The notes beneath the pieces are model-generated. The model was given only the letters and a program-made list of their open reading frames with translations. It searched no databases and was not told where the DNA came from. The position numbers were made by a program, and so were the translations under genes. From Sandarakinorhabdus sp. (GTDB taxonomy: Bacteria; Pseudomonadota; Alphaproteobacteria; Sphingomonadales; Sphingomonadaceae), in contig JAIMJL010000020.1 in assembly GCA_020693225.1 (NCBI GenBank), positions 1 to 37,224 on the forward strand: a DNA stretch of 37,224 bases. The letters are read 5' to 3'. Positions 16,090-23,112 of the stretch are shown piece after piece (position 1 is the stretch's first letter; each line of letters opens with the position of its first letter).

Positions 16090-17216
16090 TGATTTTGCAT
16101 CCGCTGGACGGTGGTGGCGATGGCCTGGAAGGCGCTGGCGATGGCAGGTTCGGTGCTGCTGCGTCCAAAGCCGAGGCGGACCGTGCTGCGGACAGCAGGG
16201 CCGGACAGGCCAAGGGCGGCCAGCACATGGCTGGGTCGGCCGGAACCACTGCTGCACGCCGCACCGGACGAAAAGGCGAGATCCGGAAGCGCAGCGATTA
16301 GGCGGCCGGAATCGACGCCGGGGAAGCTGACAGACAGGTTGCCGGGCCAGCGATCCGGCAGGGCGGGGCCGTTGATGCGGTGCGGAATCTGCGCCAGCGC
16401 ATCGAGCGCGATCCGGTGCAGCGCCCACACATGCGCGAAATCGGCACCCATCTGCGCCATGGCCAGCCGCGCGGCGGCTCCGAACCCTGCCGCCAGGGCC
16501 GGGCTTTGCGTGCCGGAGCGGGCGGTTTCCTGCTGGCCGCCGTCCAGTTGCGGCGCAAGCGCGATGCCTTCGCGCACCCAGAGCGCGCCGATGCCCTTGG
16601 GGCCGTGCATCTTGTGCGCCGACAGGCTGACCAGATCGGCGTCATCCAGGTCCCCGTCCAGCCGACAATCGATCTTGCCGAAGGCTTGCGCCGCGTCGCA
16701 ATGATACAGCGAGCCGGCCGCATGGGCGCGGGCGGCCAGGGCGGCGTTCGGCCAGATGCTGCCGATTTCATTGTTGACGCGCATGGCCGATACCAGCGCG
16801 ACATCGGGTCCGAGCGCCGCATCCAGCGCGGCCAAATCCGGCATGCCGCTGGCCAGCACGGGAAGTATCGTGACCGGGACGCCCAGCCCTTGCAGATGGC
16901 GGGCGGCTTCGAGGATGCAGCTGTGTTCGGTGGCGAAGGTGATCAGCCGGCGGCGCGGACCTTCGGCTTCGGCCAGCAGCCCTTTCAGCGCCAGATTGTT
17001 GGCCTCGGTGGCGCCGCTGGTGAAGATCAACCCCTGCGGGTCTGCCCCCAGCAGGTCTGCCACTTGCTGGCGCGCAGCTTCCAGCGCGGCCTTGGCCATA
17101 CGGCCGCCGCGGTGGGCGCTGTGCGGGTTCCAGTGCTGTCGCTCCAGCCAGGGCAGCATCGCGGCCAGTGCTTCGGGCGCCAGCGGGGTTGTGGCCTGGG
17201 CATCAAGATCGATCAT
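16086..17216 (-). CDS. Cysteine desulfurase (NifS/IscS-like), second of a tandem pair
   Basis: A PLP enzyme converting cysteine to alanine and an enzyme-bound persulfide. The 376-residue product has the N-terminal DLDAQATTPLAPEAL, ATEHSC near 95-100, the PLP lysine K202 in SAHKMHGPKG, and the persulfide Cys C321 in SSGAACSSGSGRPS on a class I-type loop. The start at ATG 17216 gives an ATGA overlap with the preceding cysteine desulfurase gene; upstream in-frame sequence is not family-like. It is a paralogue of its neighbour, not a duplication by recent copying: the two proteins share motifs but differ across most positions. Its product probably feeds the ferredoxin/IscU-like system or tRNA thiolation; which of these cannot be told. 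Confidence 0.93.
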   Translation of the reverse strand: MIDLDAQATTPLAPEALAAMLPWLERQHWNPHSAHRGGRMAKAALEAARQQVADLLGADPQGLIFTSGATEANNLALKGLLAEAEGPRRRLITFATEHSCILEAARHLQGLGVPVTILPVLASGMPDLAALDAALGPDVALVSAMRVNNEIGSIWPNAALAARAHAAGSLYHCDAAQAFGKIDCRLDGDLDDADLVSLSAHKMHGPKGIGALWVREGIALAPQLDGGQQETARSGTQSPALAAGFGAAARLAMAQMGADFAHVWALHRIALDALAQIPHRINGPALPDRWPGNLSVSFPGVDSGRLIAALPDLAFSSGAACSSGSGRPSHVLAALGLSGPAVRSTVRLGFGRSSTEPAIASAFQAIATTVQRMQNQ

Positions 17217-18310
17217 GCCGCGCGGGCCCGCCGGGCAAGCGGCTTCCAGGCCGCGAGGAAGCGATCGATATCGGCTGCGGTGGTGGACCAGCCGGTGGAG
17301 ATGCGCAGCGATTCGCGCGCCGCCGATGCCAAGCCCATGGCTTCGAGCGTCGCACTTGGCTTCAAGGTGCCAGACGAACAGGCCGCGCCCTGGCTGACGG
17401 CAATTCCCGCCATGTCCAGTGCCATGAGCTGGGTGGCGGCGGGAATGCCGGGCAAATGCAGGCTGGTGATGGTTGGCAGGCGGGGGGCAGCAGCGCCGTT
17501 CACGGTTGCGCCGACGGCAGCGGATTCCAGCTGGCGCTGAAGAGCTGCGGCGCGCGCGGGGAAATCCGCATCCATGGCACCCACGGCGGCGGCGAACCCG
17601 ATGATGCCGAGCAGATTCTCGGTGCCGCCACGATAACCCGATTCCTGGCCGCCGCCGCTCTGGATGGGGCGAAAGCCATCCTTGCAGCGAACGATCAGCG
17701 CGCCGATTCCGGCCGGGCCGCCCAGTTTGTGCGCCGAGAGAGCGATGAAATCGGCAGTGCGCGGCAGTGGCAGCTTGCCGGCCGACTGCACGCAATCGGC
17801 CACCAGACGACCGCCGGCTGCGTGGACGATGGCGGCAATGGCATCGAGATCCTGCAGCACGCCGGTTTCATTGTTGGCCGCCTGAACCGCCACAAGCGCG
17901 CCCTCGCCCAGCATGGCCGTGAGAGCGGCCAGATCCAGTTGCCCGTGCTGGTCGACGGGAATGCGCTTTGCCTGCGGTGCGGCTTGCAGCACGGCGGCAT
18001 GCTCGGTGGCCCCTGCCAGATGCGCCCTGGCATCGGCTCCGGACAGCGCCAGTGCGAGCGCCTCGGTGCCGCCGCTGGTGAAGATCAGGCTTTCGGGCGG
18101 CACGAAAAAGGCGTGGGCGATGGTTTCGCGGGCCGCGGATAGCGCCCGGCGGGCAGCGCGGCCGGGGCCGTGCACCGAAGACGGGTTGGCCCATTCGCCG
18201 CTGGCCAGCCGCGCAGACGCCGCCTCCATCGCCGCGCGGGCGGCGGGTTGCAGCGGGGCGGTTGCGGCCCAATCGAGGTAGGTGTTTGCCAGTATCGCTC
18301 TGCCTGTCAC
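17213..18310 (-). CDS. Cysteine desulfurase (NifS/IscS-like), first of a tandem pair
   Basis: A PLP-dependent sulfur-mobilising enzyme of about 365 residues. Visible features are YLDWAATAPLQPAA at the N-terminus, TSGGTEALALAL near 78-89, ATEHAAV with the conserved His, PLP lysine K195 in SAHKLGGPAG, RGGTEN, and active Cys C311 in GAACSSGTLKPS. I place the start at GTG 18310, which gives the normal family N-terminus. The frame stays open to 18445, but those extra residues look non-homologous. A TATAAA on the minus strand (18338-18343) could be part of its promoter. It is divergent from the alpha/beta hydrolase and is the first gene of the eight-gene minus-strand run. Confidence 0.9.
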   Translation of the reverse strand: MTGRAILANTYLDWAATAPLQPAARAAMEAASARLASGEWANPSSVHGPGRAARRALSAARETIAHAFFVPPESLIFTSGGTEALALALSGADARAHLAGATEHAAVLQAAPQAKRIPVDQHGQLDLAALTAMLGEGALVAVQAANNETGVLQDLDAIAAIVHAAGGRLVADCVQSAGKLPLPRTADFIALSAHKLGGPAGIGALIVRCKDGFRPIQSGGGQESGYRGGTENLLGIIGFAAAVGAMDADFPARAAALQRQLESAAVGATVNGAAAPRLPTITSLHLPGIPAATQLMALDMAGIAVSQGAACSSGTLKPSATLEAMGLASAARESLRISTGWSTTAADIDRFLAAWKPLARRARAA

Positions 18311-18458
18311 TTTGCTTGCTTTTCCGCTGTGCGGCTCTTTATAGGCAGGCTTTCCGTCTTTGCCATGCACGCAATGCTCGGTTGGCCGGGAACCGCGACG
18401 GCGTTTCGCAGCTTTGCAACCCGCACCGACCAATGCGCCACACAAGAGGACATGACAT

Positions 18459-19106
18459 TTGCCCGAAGTGATTTTCCCAGGACCCGAAGGCCGGTTGCAG
18501 GGCCGCTACCAGCCGGCCGCCAAGCCGCGCCCGCCGGTCGCCATCATCCTGCACCCGCACCCGCAAGGTGGCGGCACGATGAACAATGCCATCACGCTGG
18601 CGCTGTACACGATGTTTGCCAAGCGCGGCTTTGCCACGTTGCGGTTCAACTTTCGCGGTGTCGGGCGCTCCGAAGGGGTGTTTGACAATGGCGTGGGCGA
18701 GCTTTCGGACGCGGCAAGCGCGCTCGACTGGCTGCAGGCGCTGAACCCGGAATCGCAGGGAACCTGGGTGGCCGGCTACAGCTTTGGCGCGTGGATCGGC
18801 ATGCAGTTGCTGATGCGGCGGCCGGAAGTGCGCGGCTTCATCTCGATTGCCCCGCCGGCCAACATGTATGACTTCGGCTTCCTGGCGCCCTGTCCGTCTT
18901 CGGGCATCATCGTGCAGGGCACCGAGGATGAAGTGGTGACCGAGCCGGCGGTGGTGAAGCTGGTGGAGAAGCTGAAGACCCAGCGCCACATCACCATCGA
19001 CTATGAACGGATCGATGGCGCGAATCACTTTTTCGAGCGCGAGATGACGCCGCTGATGGCAACGGTGGAAGGGTATCTGGATCGGCGACTGGCGAGCGGG
19101 AAATAG
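18459..19106 (+). CDS. Alpha/beta hydrolase (dienelactone hydrolase-like)
   Basis: A cytosolic serine hydrolase of unknown substrate. In the 215 residues I see LHPHPQGGGTMNN (about 32-44), the nucleophile elbow GYSFGA with Ser108, an acidic residue in GTEDEVV (about 153), and His190 in GANHFF, so the catalytic triad looks complete. The start is a TTG (18459) backed by AAGAGGA 8 nt upstream. No in-frame ATG fits. It is divergent from the cysteine desulfurase operon, an arrangement I recall from other alphaproteobacterial Fe-S loci, though the functional link is unclear. A strong intrinsic terminator follows 41 nt after the stop. Confidence 0.88.
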   Translation: MPEVIFPGPEGRLQGRYQPAAKPRPPVAIILHPHPQGGGTMNNAITLALYTMFAKRGFATLRFNFRGVGRSEGVFDNGVGELSDAASALDWLQALNPESQGTWVAGYSFGAWIGMQLLMRRPEVRGFISIAPPANMYDFGFLAPCPSSGIIVQGTEDEVVTEPAVVKLVEKLKTQRHITIDYERIDGANHFFEREMTPLMATVEGYLDRRLASGK

Positions 19107-19147
19107 GCGCTTTGCCACACGAATGTGTCACATTGTGATGACGAAAG

Positions 19148-19171
19148 GCCCGGCTTATGCCGGGCTTTTTT
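19148..19171 (+). terminator. Rho-independent terminator after the alpha/beta hydrolase
   Basis: A 7-bp GC stem GCCCGGC/GCCGGGC (19148-19154 with 19159-19165) with loop TTAT, followed directly by six T residues and preceded by an A-rich stretch. It is a textbook intrinsic terminator for the plus-strand hydrolase gene. Confidence 0.9.
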
Positions 19172-19217
19172 GTGCGCCCTTACGAAAACATCGACAATTC
19201 AAATCGTTATAGAACTA

Positions 19218-19234
19218 CAATCCGATTCGGATTG
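19218..19234. promoter_or_regulatory. Perfect 17-nt palindrome upstream of urcA
   Basis: CAATCCGA-T-TCGGATTG is an 8-bp perfect inverted repeat around one central base. It lies about 40 nt upstream of the predicted -35 box of urcA, just after the hydrolase terminator. No regulator gene is adjacent. It could be a binding site for an unlinked regulator or a chance palindrome. No T tract follows, so it is not a terminator. Confidence 0.4.
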
Positions 19235-19273
19235 GGATGATGCAGATTTCAGTTACAGTATTATGACATCCGC

Positions 19274-19301
19274 TTGACACTTTTCTGACATCGCGTAGAT
19301 T
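19274..19301 (+). promoter_or_regulatory. Sigma-70-like promoter of urcA
   Basis: A perfect -35 hexamer TTGACA (19274-19279) is followed after 16 nt by TAGATT (19296-19301, four of six -10 matches). Transcription would begin near 19308, giving a leader of about 90 nt before the urcA ATG. Confidence 0.55.
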
Positions 19302-19397
19302 TGTGCGGGTAGGGAGACACCGTTTCGGCCAGCGACGCAGGATGCAGTCGCGATACCGGTTAGGAAGGCGGTCAGACCTCCCCGTGGGAGAGCGTAT

Positions 19398-19718
19398 ATG
19401 TCCATCACCAAATCCACCCTCATCCTTGCAGCGGCCGCTGTTCTGGTTGCGACCGGGGCAGCGGCGGAAAGCAATGCATTGCGCGTTGTGAACCATTCGG
19501 ATCTGGATCTTAGCACCCAGGCAGGGGTGAATATCCTTGAGCACCGCGTGCATCGCGCCGTGCTGTCGCTTTGCAGTGTCAATCCCGTGGCATCCAGCGC
19601 GGCCGTTGATGTCGAGCAAGCCCGCTGCGAAGCGGAAACCGCCGCCGCCGTGCGCGAGCAGGTTGATGCCCGGATCGCCGCACAGCGTTCGCTGAAGCTG
19701 CGCACCGCCGGGCTTTAG
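19398..19718 (+). CDS. UrcA-family secreted small protein
   Basis: A 106-residue exported protein of a family common in sphingomonads and relatives, whose function is not known. An N-terminal signal peptide (about 1-23, cleaving after GAAA) precedes the family pattern. That pattern is a hydrophilic DLDLSTQAGVNILEHRVHRAV segment (broken as VVNHSDLDL / STQAGVNIL / EHRVHRAV) and two conserved Cys (LCSVN and ARCEAE) that may form a disulfide in the periplasm. The start has a GGGAGAG ribosome binding site 6 nt upstream and a good promoter, so it appears to be monocistronic. Base composition matches its neighbours. Confidence 0.85.
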   Translation: MSITKSTLILAAAAVLVATGAAAESNALRVVNHSDLDLSTQAGVNILEHRVHRAVLSLCSVNPVASSAAVDVEQARCEAETAAAVREQVDARIAAQRSLKLRTAGL

Positions 19719-19727
19719 GGCCGGCAA

Positions 19728-19777
19728 TTGCGACAGGGTGCTATGGCGCCTTGTCGCAAATTGGCGTGAGGCGCCAA
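19728..19777. other. Two consecutive hairpins between urcA and the GFA gene
   Basis: The first hairpin pairs 19728-19741 with 19746-19759: a 14-bp stem starting TTGCGACA/TGTCGCAA, with two wobbles and loop TATG. One base later a second hairpin pairs TTGGCG (19761-19766) with CGCCAA (19772-19777) around TGAGG. There is no T tract, so it is not a classical terminator. It may be a terminator-like or mRNA-stabilising 3' structure of urcA, or a structured leader of the next gene. Confidence 0.5.
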
Positions 19778-19820
19778 ATTCGACTTGACTGAATGGCCAA
19801 GTGGGCAGATTTTTCCTGGC

Positions 19821-20267
19821 ATGATCAAGGTTCGGGGAGGGTGTCACTGCAATGCCGTGCGCTTCGAGGCGGACGTTGACCCAGTTGTTGAGCTGCTTGA
19901 CTGCAACTGCACCAAGTGCCGCAAGGCCGGTTATCTTCACCTCATCGTGCCGCATATGCATTTCCGCTTGCTGAAAGGCGGCGATATGTTGAGCGAATAT
20001 CGCTTTGGCAGCGGCAAGGCCCGGCACCTGTTCTGCAGCCGCTGCGGAATCAAGAGCTTCTACAAGCCACGCTCGCACCCGGATGCCTGGAGCGTGAACT
20101 GGCGGGCTCTGGATCGCACGAACGGCGTGTCGCACAGCATCCGCCCCTTTGACGGGCAGAATTGGGAGGCCGCTGCTGCGCAGCTGCTTCAGGGCGAGGC
20201 GAGTTTGCCGCCGGTTGTTGGCGCTGCAACCCCCGTGGTTTCCGGCCAGCTCAGCGGCAATCCATAG
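19821..20267 (+). CDS. GFA-family (CENP-V/GFA domain) zinc-binding protein
   Basis: A small zinc protein of the family named after a proposed glutathione-dependent formaldehyde-activating enzyme; most members have no proven activity. The zinc ligands are visible as GGCHCNAVRF (C8, C10), CNCTKCRKAG (Cys cluster near 28-33) and FCSRCGIKSF (near 72-75). I prefer ATG 19821 because family proteins start close to the first CxC. A TTG at 19785 would add 12 residues, and neither start has a clear ribosome binding site. The C-terminus runs about 25 residues beyond the usual end and overlaps the 3' end of anmK on the other strand by 79 nt. That tail may be non-functional. Confidence 0.82.
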   Translation: MIKVRGGCHCNAVRFEADVDPVVELLDCNCTKCRKAGYLHLIVPHMHFRLLKGGDMLSEYRFGSGKARHLFCSRCGIKSFYKPRSHPDAWSVNWRALDRTNGVSHSIRPFDGQNWEAAAAQLLQGEASLPPVVGAATPVVSGQLSGNP

Positions 20268-21271
20268 ATGTGGCGCACCGCAAGCCAGGCGAAAGCCTGA
20301 GCTTCCAGCGCGTCGCCCTGCCAGCCGACCGATTGCACAGGCGCTGCCGGAACCCCTGTGCGCTCGGCAATCATCTGCATCAAAACGGGATTGCGCGCGC
20401 CGCCGCCGGTGACCAGCAGGCCGCGCACGCCCACCGGCAAGGTTGCCAGCGCCATCCGGATGCTTTCCGCCGTGAAGGCGGTGAGCGTGGCAGCGCCGTC
20501 TGCCGGTGAAAGGCCGCGCGCCGCGGCGATGGAGAAATCGGCGCGATCCAGCGATTTCGGGCCCGGCTGATCGAACCAGGGCAGATCGCACAGGCTGGCC
20601 AGCACATCCTCGCGCACCTGCCCGGCGGCTGCCAGCGCGCCATCGGCATCATAGCGGCCATGGCCATGCTCCTGCACCCAGTCATCGATCAGGCCATTGC
20701 CGGGGCCGGTATCGAAGGCGCCCCAGGCGGCATCGGAAAACCATGTGAGATTGCCGACCCCGCCCAGATTGAGAATGCCGAGCGGGCGCTCGAGCGCGGC
20801 GGCGAGCGCGCGATGATAGCCGGGGGCAAGCGGCGCGCCCTGCCCGCCTGCTGACACATCGGCGCTGCGGAAATCATAGACCACCTGGCGACCGGTCAGC
20901 TGGGCCAGCAGGGATGCGTCACCGATCTGCCAGGTCCAGCCGGCATCCGGCCGGTGCGCCACGGTTTGGCCGTGAAAGCCGATCAGGCTGGCAGTCTGCT
21001 GACCGGGCAGGCTTGCGATGGCTTCGGCATGGGCCAGCGTCAGCACCCGCTCAGCCTCGGCAATCAGCGGATCCGCCGCCGGGACGGGCATCGCCATCGC
21101 CCGCCGGGCGGCGGCGCGGATCAGGTTGCGCTCGGCATCCGCATAGGGCCGGTCGACGAAAGCAATCGGCCGGATAAAGTCCTCGCCGTCGGTCTCGATC
21201 AGGGCAGCATCGACAGCATCGACCGAGGTGCCGGACATCAAACCGATGACGAGATGCTTTTCACGGGCCAT
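20189..21271 (-). CDS. anmK: Anhydro-N-acetylmuramic acid kinase
   Basis: Phosphorylates and opens 1,6-anhydro-MurNAc during recycling of the cell wall. The 360 residues show the N-terminal ATP-loop VIGLMSGTSVDAVDAAL, the substrate-site GFHGQTVAH, GRQVVYDFRSADVSAGGQGAP split over two strands, NLGGVGNLTW, DTGPGN, and the C-terminal LLVTGGGARNPVLM. I chose ATG 21271 (MAREKHLVIG); an upstream in-frame ATG at 21298 would overlap the tyrS start. The gene is divergent from tyrS with only 25 nt between starts and convergent with, and overlapping, the GFA gene. Such a short divergent gap means each promoter must sit largely within the other gene. Confidence 0.95.
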   Translation of the reverse strand: MAREKHLVIGLMSGTSVDAVDAALIETDGEDFIRPIAFVDRPYADAERNLIRAAARRAMAMPVPAADPLIAEAERVLTLAHAEAIASLPGQQTASLIGFHGQTVAHRPDAGWTWQIGDASLLAQLTGRQVVYDFRSADVSAGGQGAPLAPGYHRALAAALERPLGILNLGGVGNLTWFSDAAWGAFDTGPGNGLIDDWVQEHGHGRYDADGALAAAGQVREDVLASLCDLPWFDQPGPKSLDRADFSIAAARGLSPADGAATLTAFTAESIRMALATLPVGVRGLLVTGGGARNPVLMQMIAERTGVPAAPVQSVGWQGDALEAQAFAWLAVRHIYGLPLSWPETTGVAAPTTGGKLASP

Positions 21272-21296
21272 GCTTGCCCCTAGAGCCAATCGCGCC

Positions 21297-22505
21297 ATGA
21301 CCTACAAGTCCGATTTTCTCCGCACGCTCGATGCCCGCCGGATGCTGCATCAGTTGACCGATGCTGAAGCGCTGGATGCGCTGGCCGCCAGGCCGGGGCT
21401 GGTTGCCTATATCGGCTTCGATTGCACCGCGCCCTCGCTGCACATTGGCAATCTGGTGTCGATCATGCTGTTGCGCCGGCTGCAACAGGCGGGCGGGCGG
21501 CCTATCGTGCTGATGGGCGGCGGCACCACCAAGGTGGGCGATCCGTCTGGCAAAGATGCTTCGCGGCAGATGCTGACAGTTGCCGATATCGAGGCCAACA
21601 AGGCCTCCATCAAGCGGATTTTCGAACGATTCCTGCATTTTGGCGATGGGCCGGGCGATGCCGTGATGGCCGACAATGCGGACTGGCTGGACCATCTGCA
21701 CTATATCGATTTCCTGCGCGATTTCGGCCGGCATTTTTCGGTGAACCGCATGCTTTCGATGGATTCGGTGCGGCTGCGGCTGGAACGCGAGCAGCCGCTG
21801 AGCTTCATCGAATTCAACTATATGGTGCTGCAGGCCTATGATTTCGTCGAGCTGAACAAGCGCCTTGGCTGCCTGTTGCAGCTTGGCGGGTCTGACCAGT
21901 GGGGCAATATCACGCAAGGCATCGATCTGGCGCGGCGGGTGAACGGGGCGCAGCTGTTCGGCGTCACAACGCCGCTGATCACCAATTCCGATGGCTCCAA
22001 GATGGGCAAGACGGCGGCCGGCGCGGTCTGGCTGCACGAGGATTATCTGCCCAACTGGGATTATTGGCAATTCTGGCGCAACACGCAGGATGCCGATGTG
22101 GGGCGCTATCTGCGCATCTTCACCGATCTGCCGCTGGACGAGATTGCCCGGCTGGAAGCCCTGCAAGGCGCGGAAATCAACGCGGCCAAGGTGGCGCTGG
22201 CCAATGCGGCGACGGCGCTGTGCCGGGGCGAGGCGGCGGCGCGTGAAGCCGAGGCGACTGCGACCGCAACCTTTGCCGAAGGCGGTGCGGGGGATGCCTT
22301 GCCGCGTTTTGCTTTGGCGAATGCCGTGCCGCTGGTGGATGCGCTGGTGCTGGCGGGGCTCGCCGCCTCCAAGGGCGAAGCGCGGCGCAAGCTCGCCGAA
22401 AATGCCGTGCGGCTGGATGGCGAGACGGTGACGGATGCCACGCAGATGGTATCGGCGCCGGCCAAGCTGTCGCTTGGCAAGAAGCGGCACGCGCTGCTGG
22501 TTTAG
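21297..22505 (+). CDS. tyrS: Tyrosyl-tRNA synthetase
   Basis: Charges tRNA-Tyr in the cytoplasm. A class I synthetase of 402 residues with the HIGH motif as HIGN (49-52, in CTAPSLHIGNLV), the tyrosine-pocket segment LLQLGGSDQWGNI, and the KMSKS loop in the variant KMGKT at 235-239. A C-terminal S4-like RNA-binding domain (ASKGEARRKLAENAVRLDG) follows. I start it at ATG 21297 (MTYKSDFLRTL); the frame is open further upstream into the anmK gene but that sequence is not family-like. Its stop codon overlaps the stop of the convergent Sel1-repeat gene by 3 nt. Confidence 0.96.
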   Translation: MTYKSDFLRTLDARRMLHQLTDAEALDALAARPGLVAYIGFDCTAPSLHIGNLVSIMLLRRLQQAGGRPIVLMGGGTTKVGDPSGKDASRQMLTVADIEANKASIKRIFERFLHFGDGPGDAVMADNADWLDHLHYIDFLRDFGRHFSVNRMLSMDSVRLRLEREQPLSFIEFNYMVLQAYDFVELNKRLGCLLQLGGSDQWGNITQGIDLARRVNGAQLFGVTTPLITNSDGSKMGKTAAGAVWLHEDYLPNWDYWQFWRNTQDADVGRYLRIFTDLPLDEIARLEALQGAEINAAKVALANAATALCRGEAAAREAEATATATFAEGGAGDALPRFALANAVPLVDALVLAGLAASKGEARRKLAENAVRLDGETVTDATQMVSAPAKLSLGKKRHALLV

Positions 22506-23053
22506 CGGTTCAGCGAGGCCAGCCGTGCGGCGGAATGCTGGATGATCCATAGCTCGGCGCCGGGATGTTGTTGGTCAGCGGCCGCCTTTGCAAGTGCCAT
22601 GGCGCGCGCGGGGTTCTTCGCCACCCCGCGGCCTTTGGCGAAGGAATCCGCCAATGCGAGTTGCGCCGGCGCATACCCCCGGCGTGCAGCGCGCATGAAC
22701 CAGGCGGCACCTACTGCGGCGTCCTTCGGTCCGCCCTGCCCGTTCACAGCCATGGTGCCCAACAGCGTTTCGGCGGCGGCCACATCGCGCCCCGCCAGGA
22801 TGCGGAAGGATGCGCGGGCGGCGGCGTAGTCACCGCGATGAAACGCTTTGAGGCCATCGGCCAGCAAACGATCCGGCGGCACCACAGCGGCAGCCGCAGG
22901 CTGCATTAGGGCAGCGGCAGCCGCAGGCTGCATTAGGGCAGCGGCAGCCGCAGGGGGAACTGGCGCTGCCACCGCCAGCACAGGGGCCAACGCCACTGCC
23001 CATGACAGGATCAAACCACAGCGGAGTACAGCAGCCAGCTTGTATTTCGACAT
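22502..23053 (-). CDS. Sel1-repeat (TPR-like) exported protein
   Basis: A 183-residue protein with an N-terminal signal sequence (about 1-29, ending in AVAA). A low-complexity Ala/Pro linker with two copies of AAAAALMQP follows (about 35-58). Then come Sel1/TPR-like helical repeats, GLKAFHRGDYAAARASF, AAVGAAWFMRAARRGYAPAQ and DSFAKGRGVAKNPARAM. Sel1 proteins usually mediate protein-protein contacts; no partner can be named. A GGGGAGGG ribosome binding site precedes the ATG. It lies 59 nt downstream of recG on the same strand and may be cotranscribed. The linker repeat is a 27-nt DNA tandem repeat, so its length could vary between strains. Confidence 0.85.
   Translation of the reverse strand: MSKYKLAAVLRCGLILSWAVALAPVLAVAAPVPPAAAAALMQPAAAAALMQPAAAAVVPPDRLLADGLKAFHRGDYAAARASFRILAGRDVAAAETLLGTMAVNGQGGPKDAAVGAAWFMRAARRGYAPAQLALADSFAKGRGVAKNPARAMALAKAAADQQHPGAELWIIQHSAARLASLNR
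22885..22954 (-). repeat. 27-nt tandem repeat, about 2.6 copies, in the Sel1 gene
   Basis: Two identical 27-nt units (22885-22911 and 22912-22938) are followed by the first 16 nt of a third (22939-22954). The unit is a multiple of three and encodes AAAAALMQP on the minus strand, so changes in copy number keep the reading frame. It lies between the signal peptide and the helical repeats. Confidence 0.85.
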
Positions 23054-23112
23054 TGCCCTCCCCTAACCATTTTCACCCGGTTCGCCAAGCTTTTGACAGC
23101 CAGCGTGAAGAG

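Noticed and set aside
16086-17795. Longer start for the second cysteine desulfurase
   Set aside because: The extra ~190 codons lie inside the preceding cysteine desulfurase gene and are not family-like; the ATGA junction at 17216 is convincing.
22885-22954. Tandem repeat considered as a CRISPR array
   Set aside because: Units are directly adjacent without spacers, are in frame within a gene and number fewer than three.
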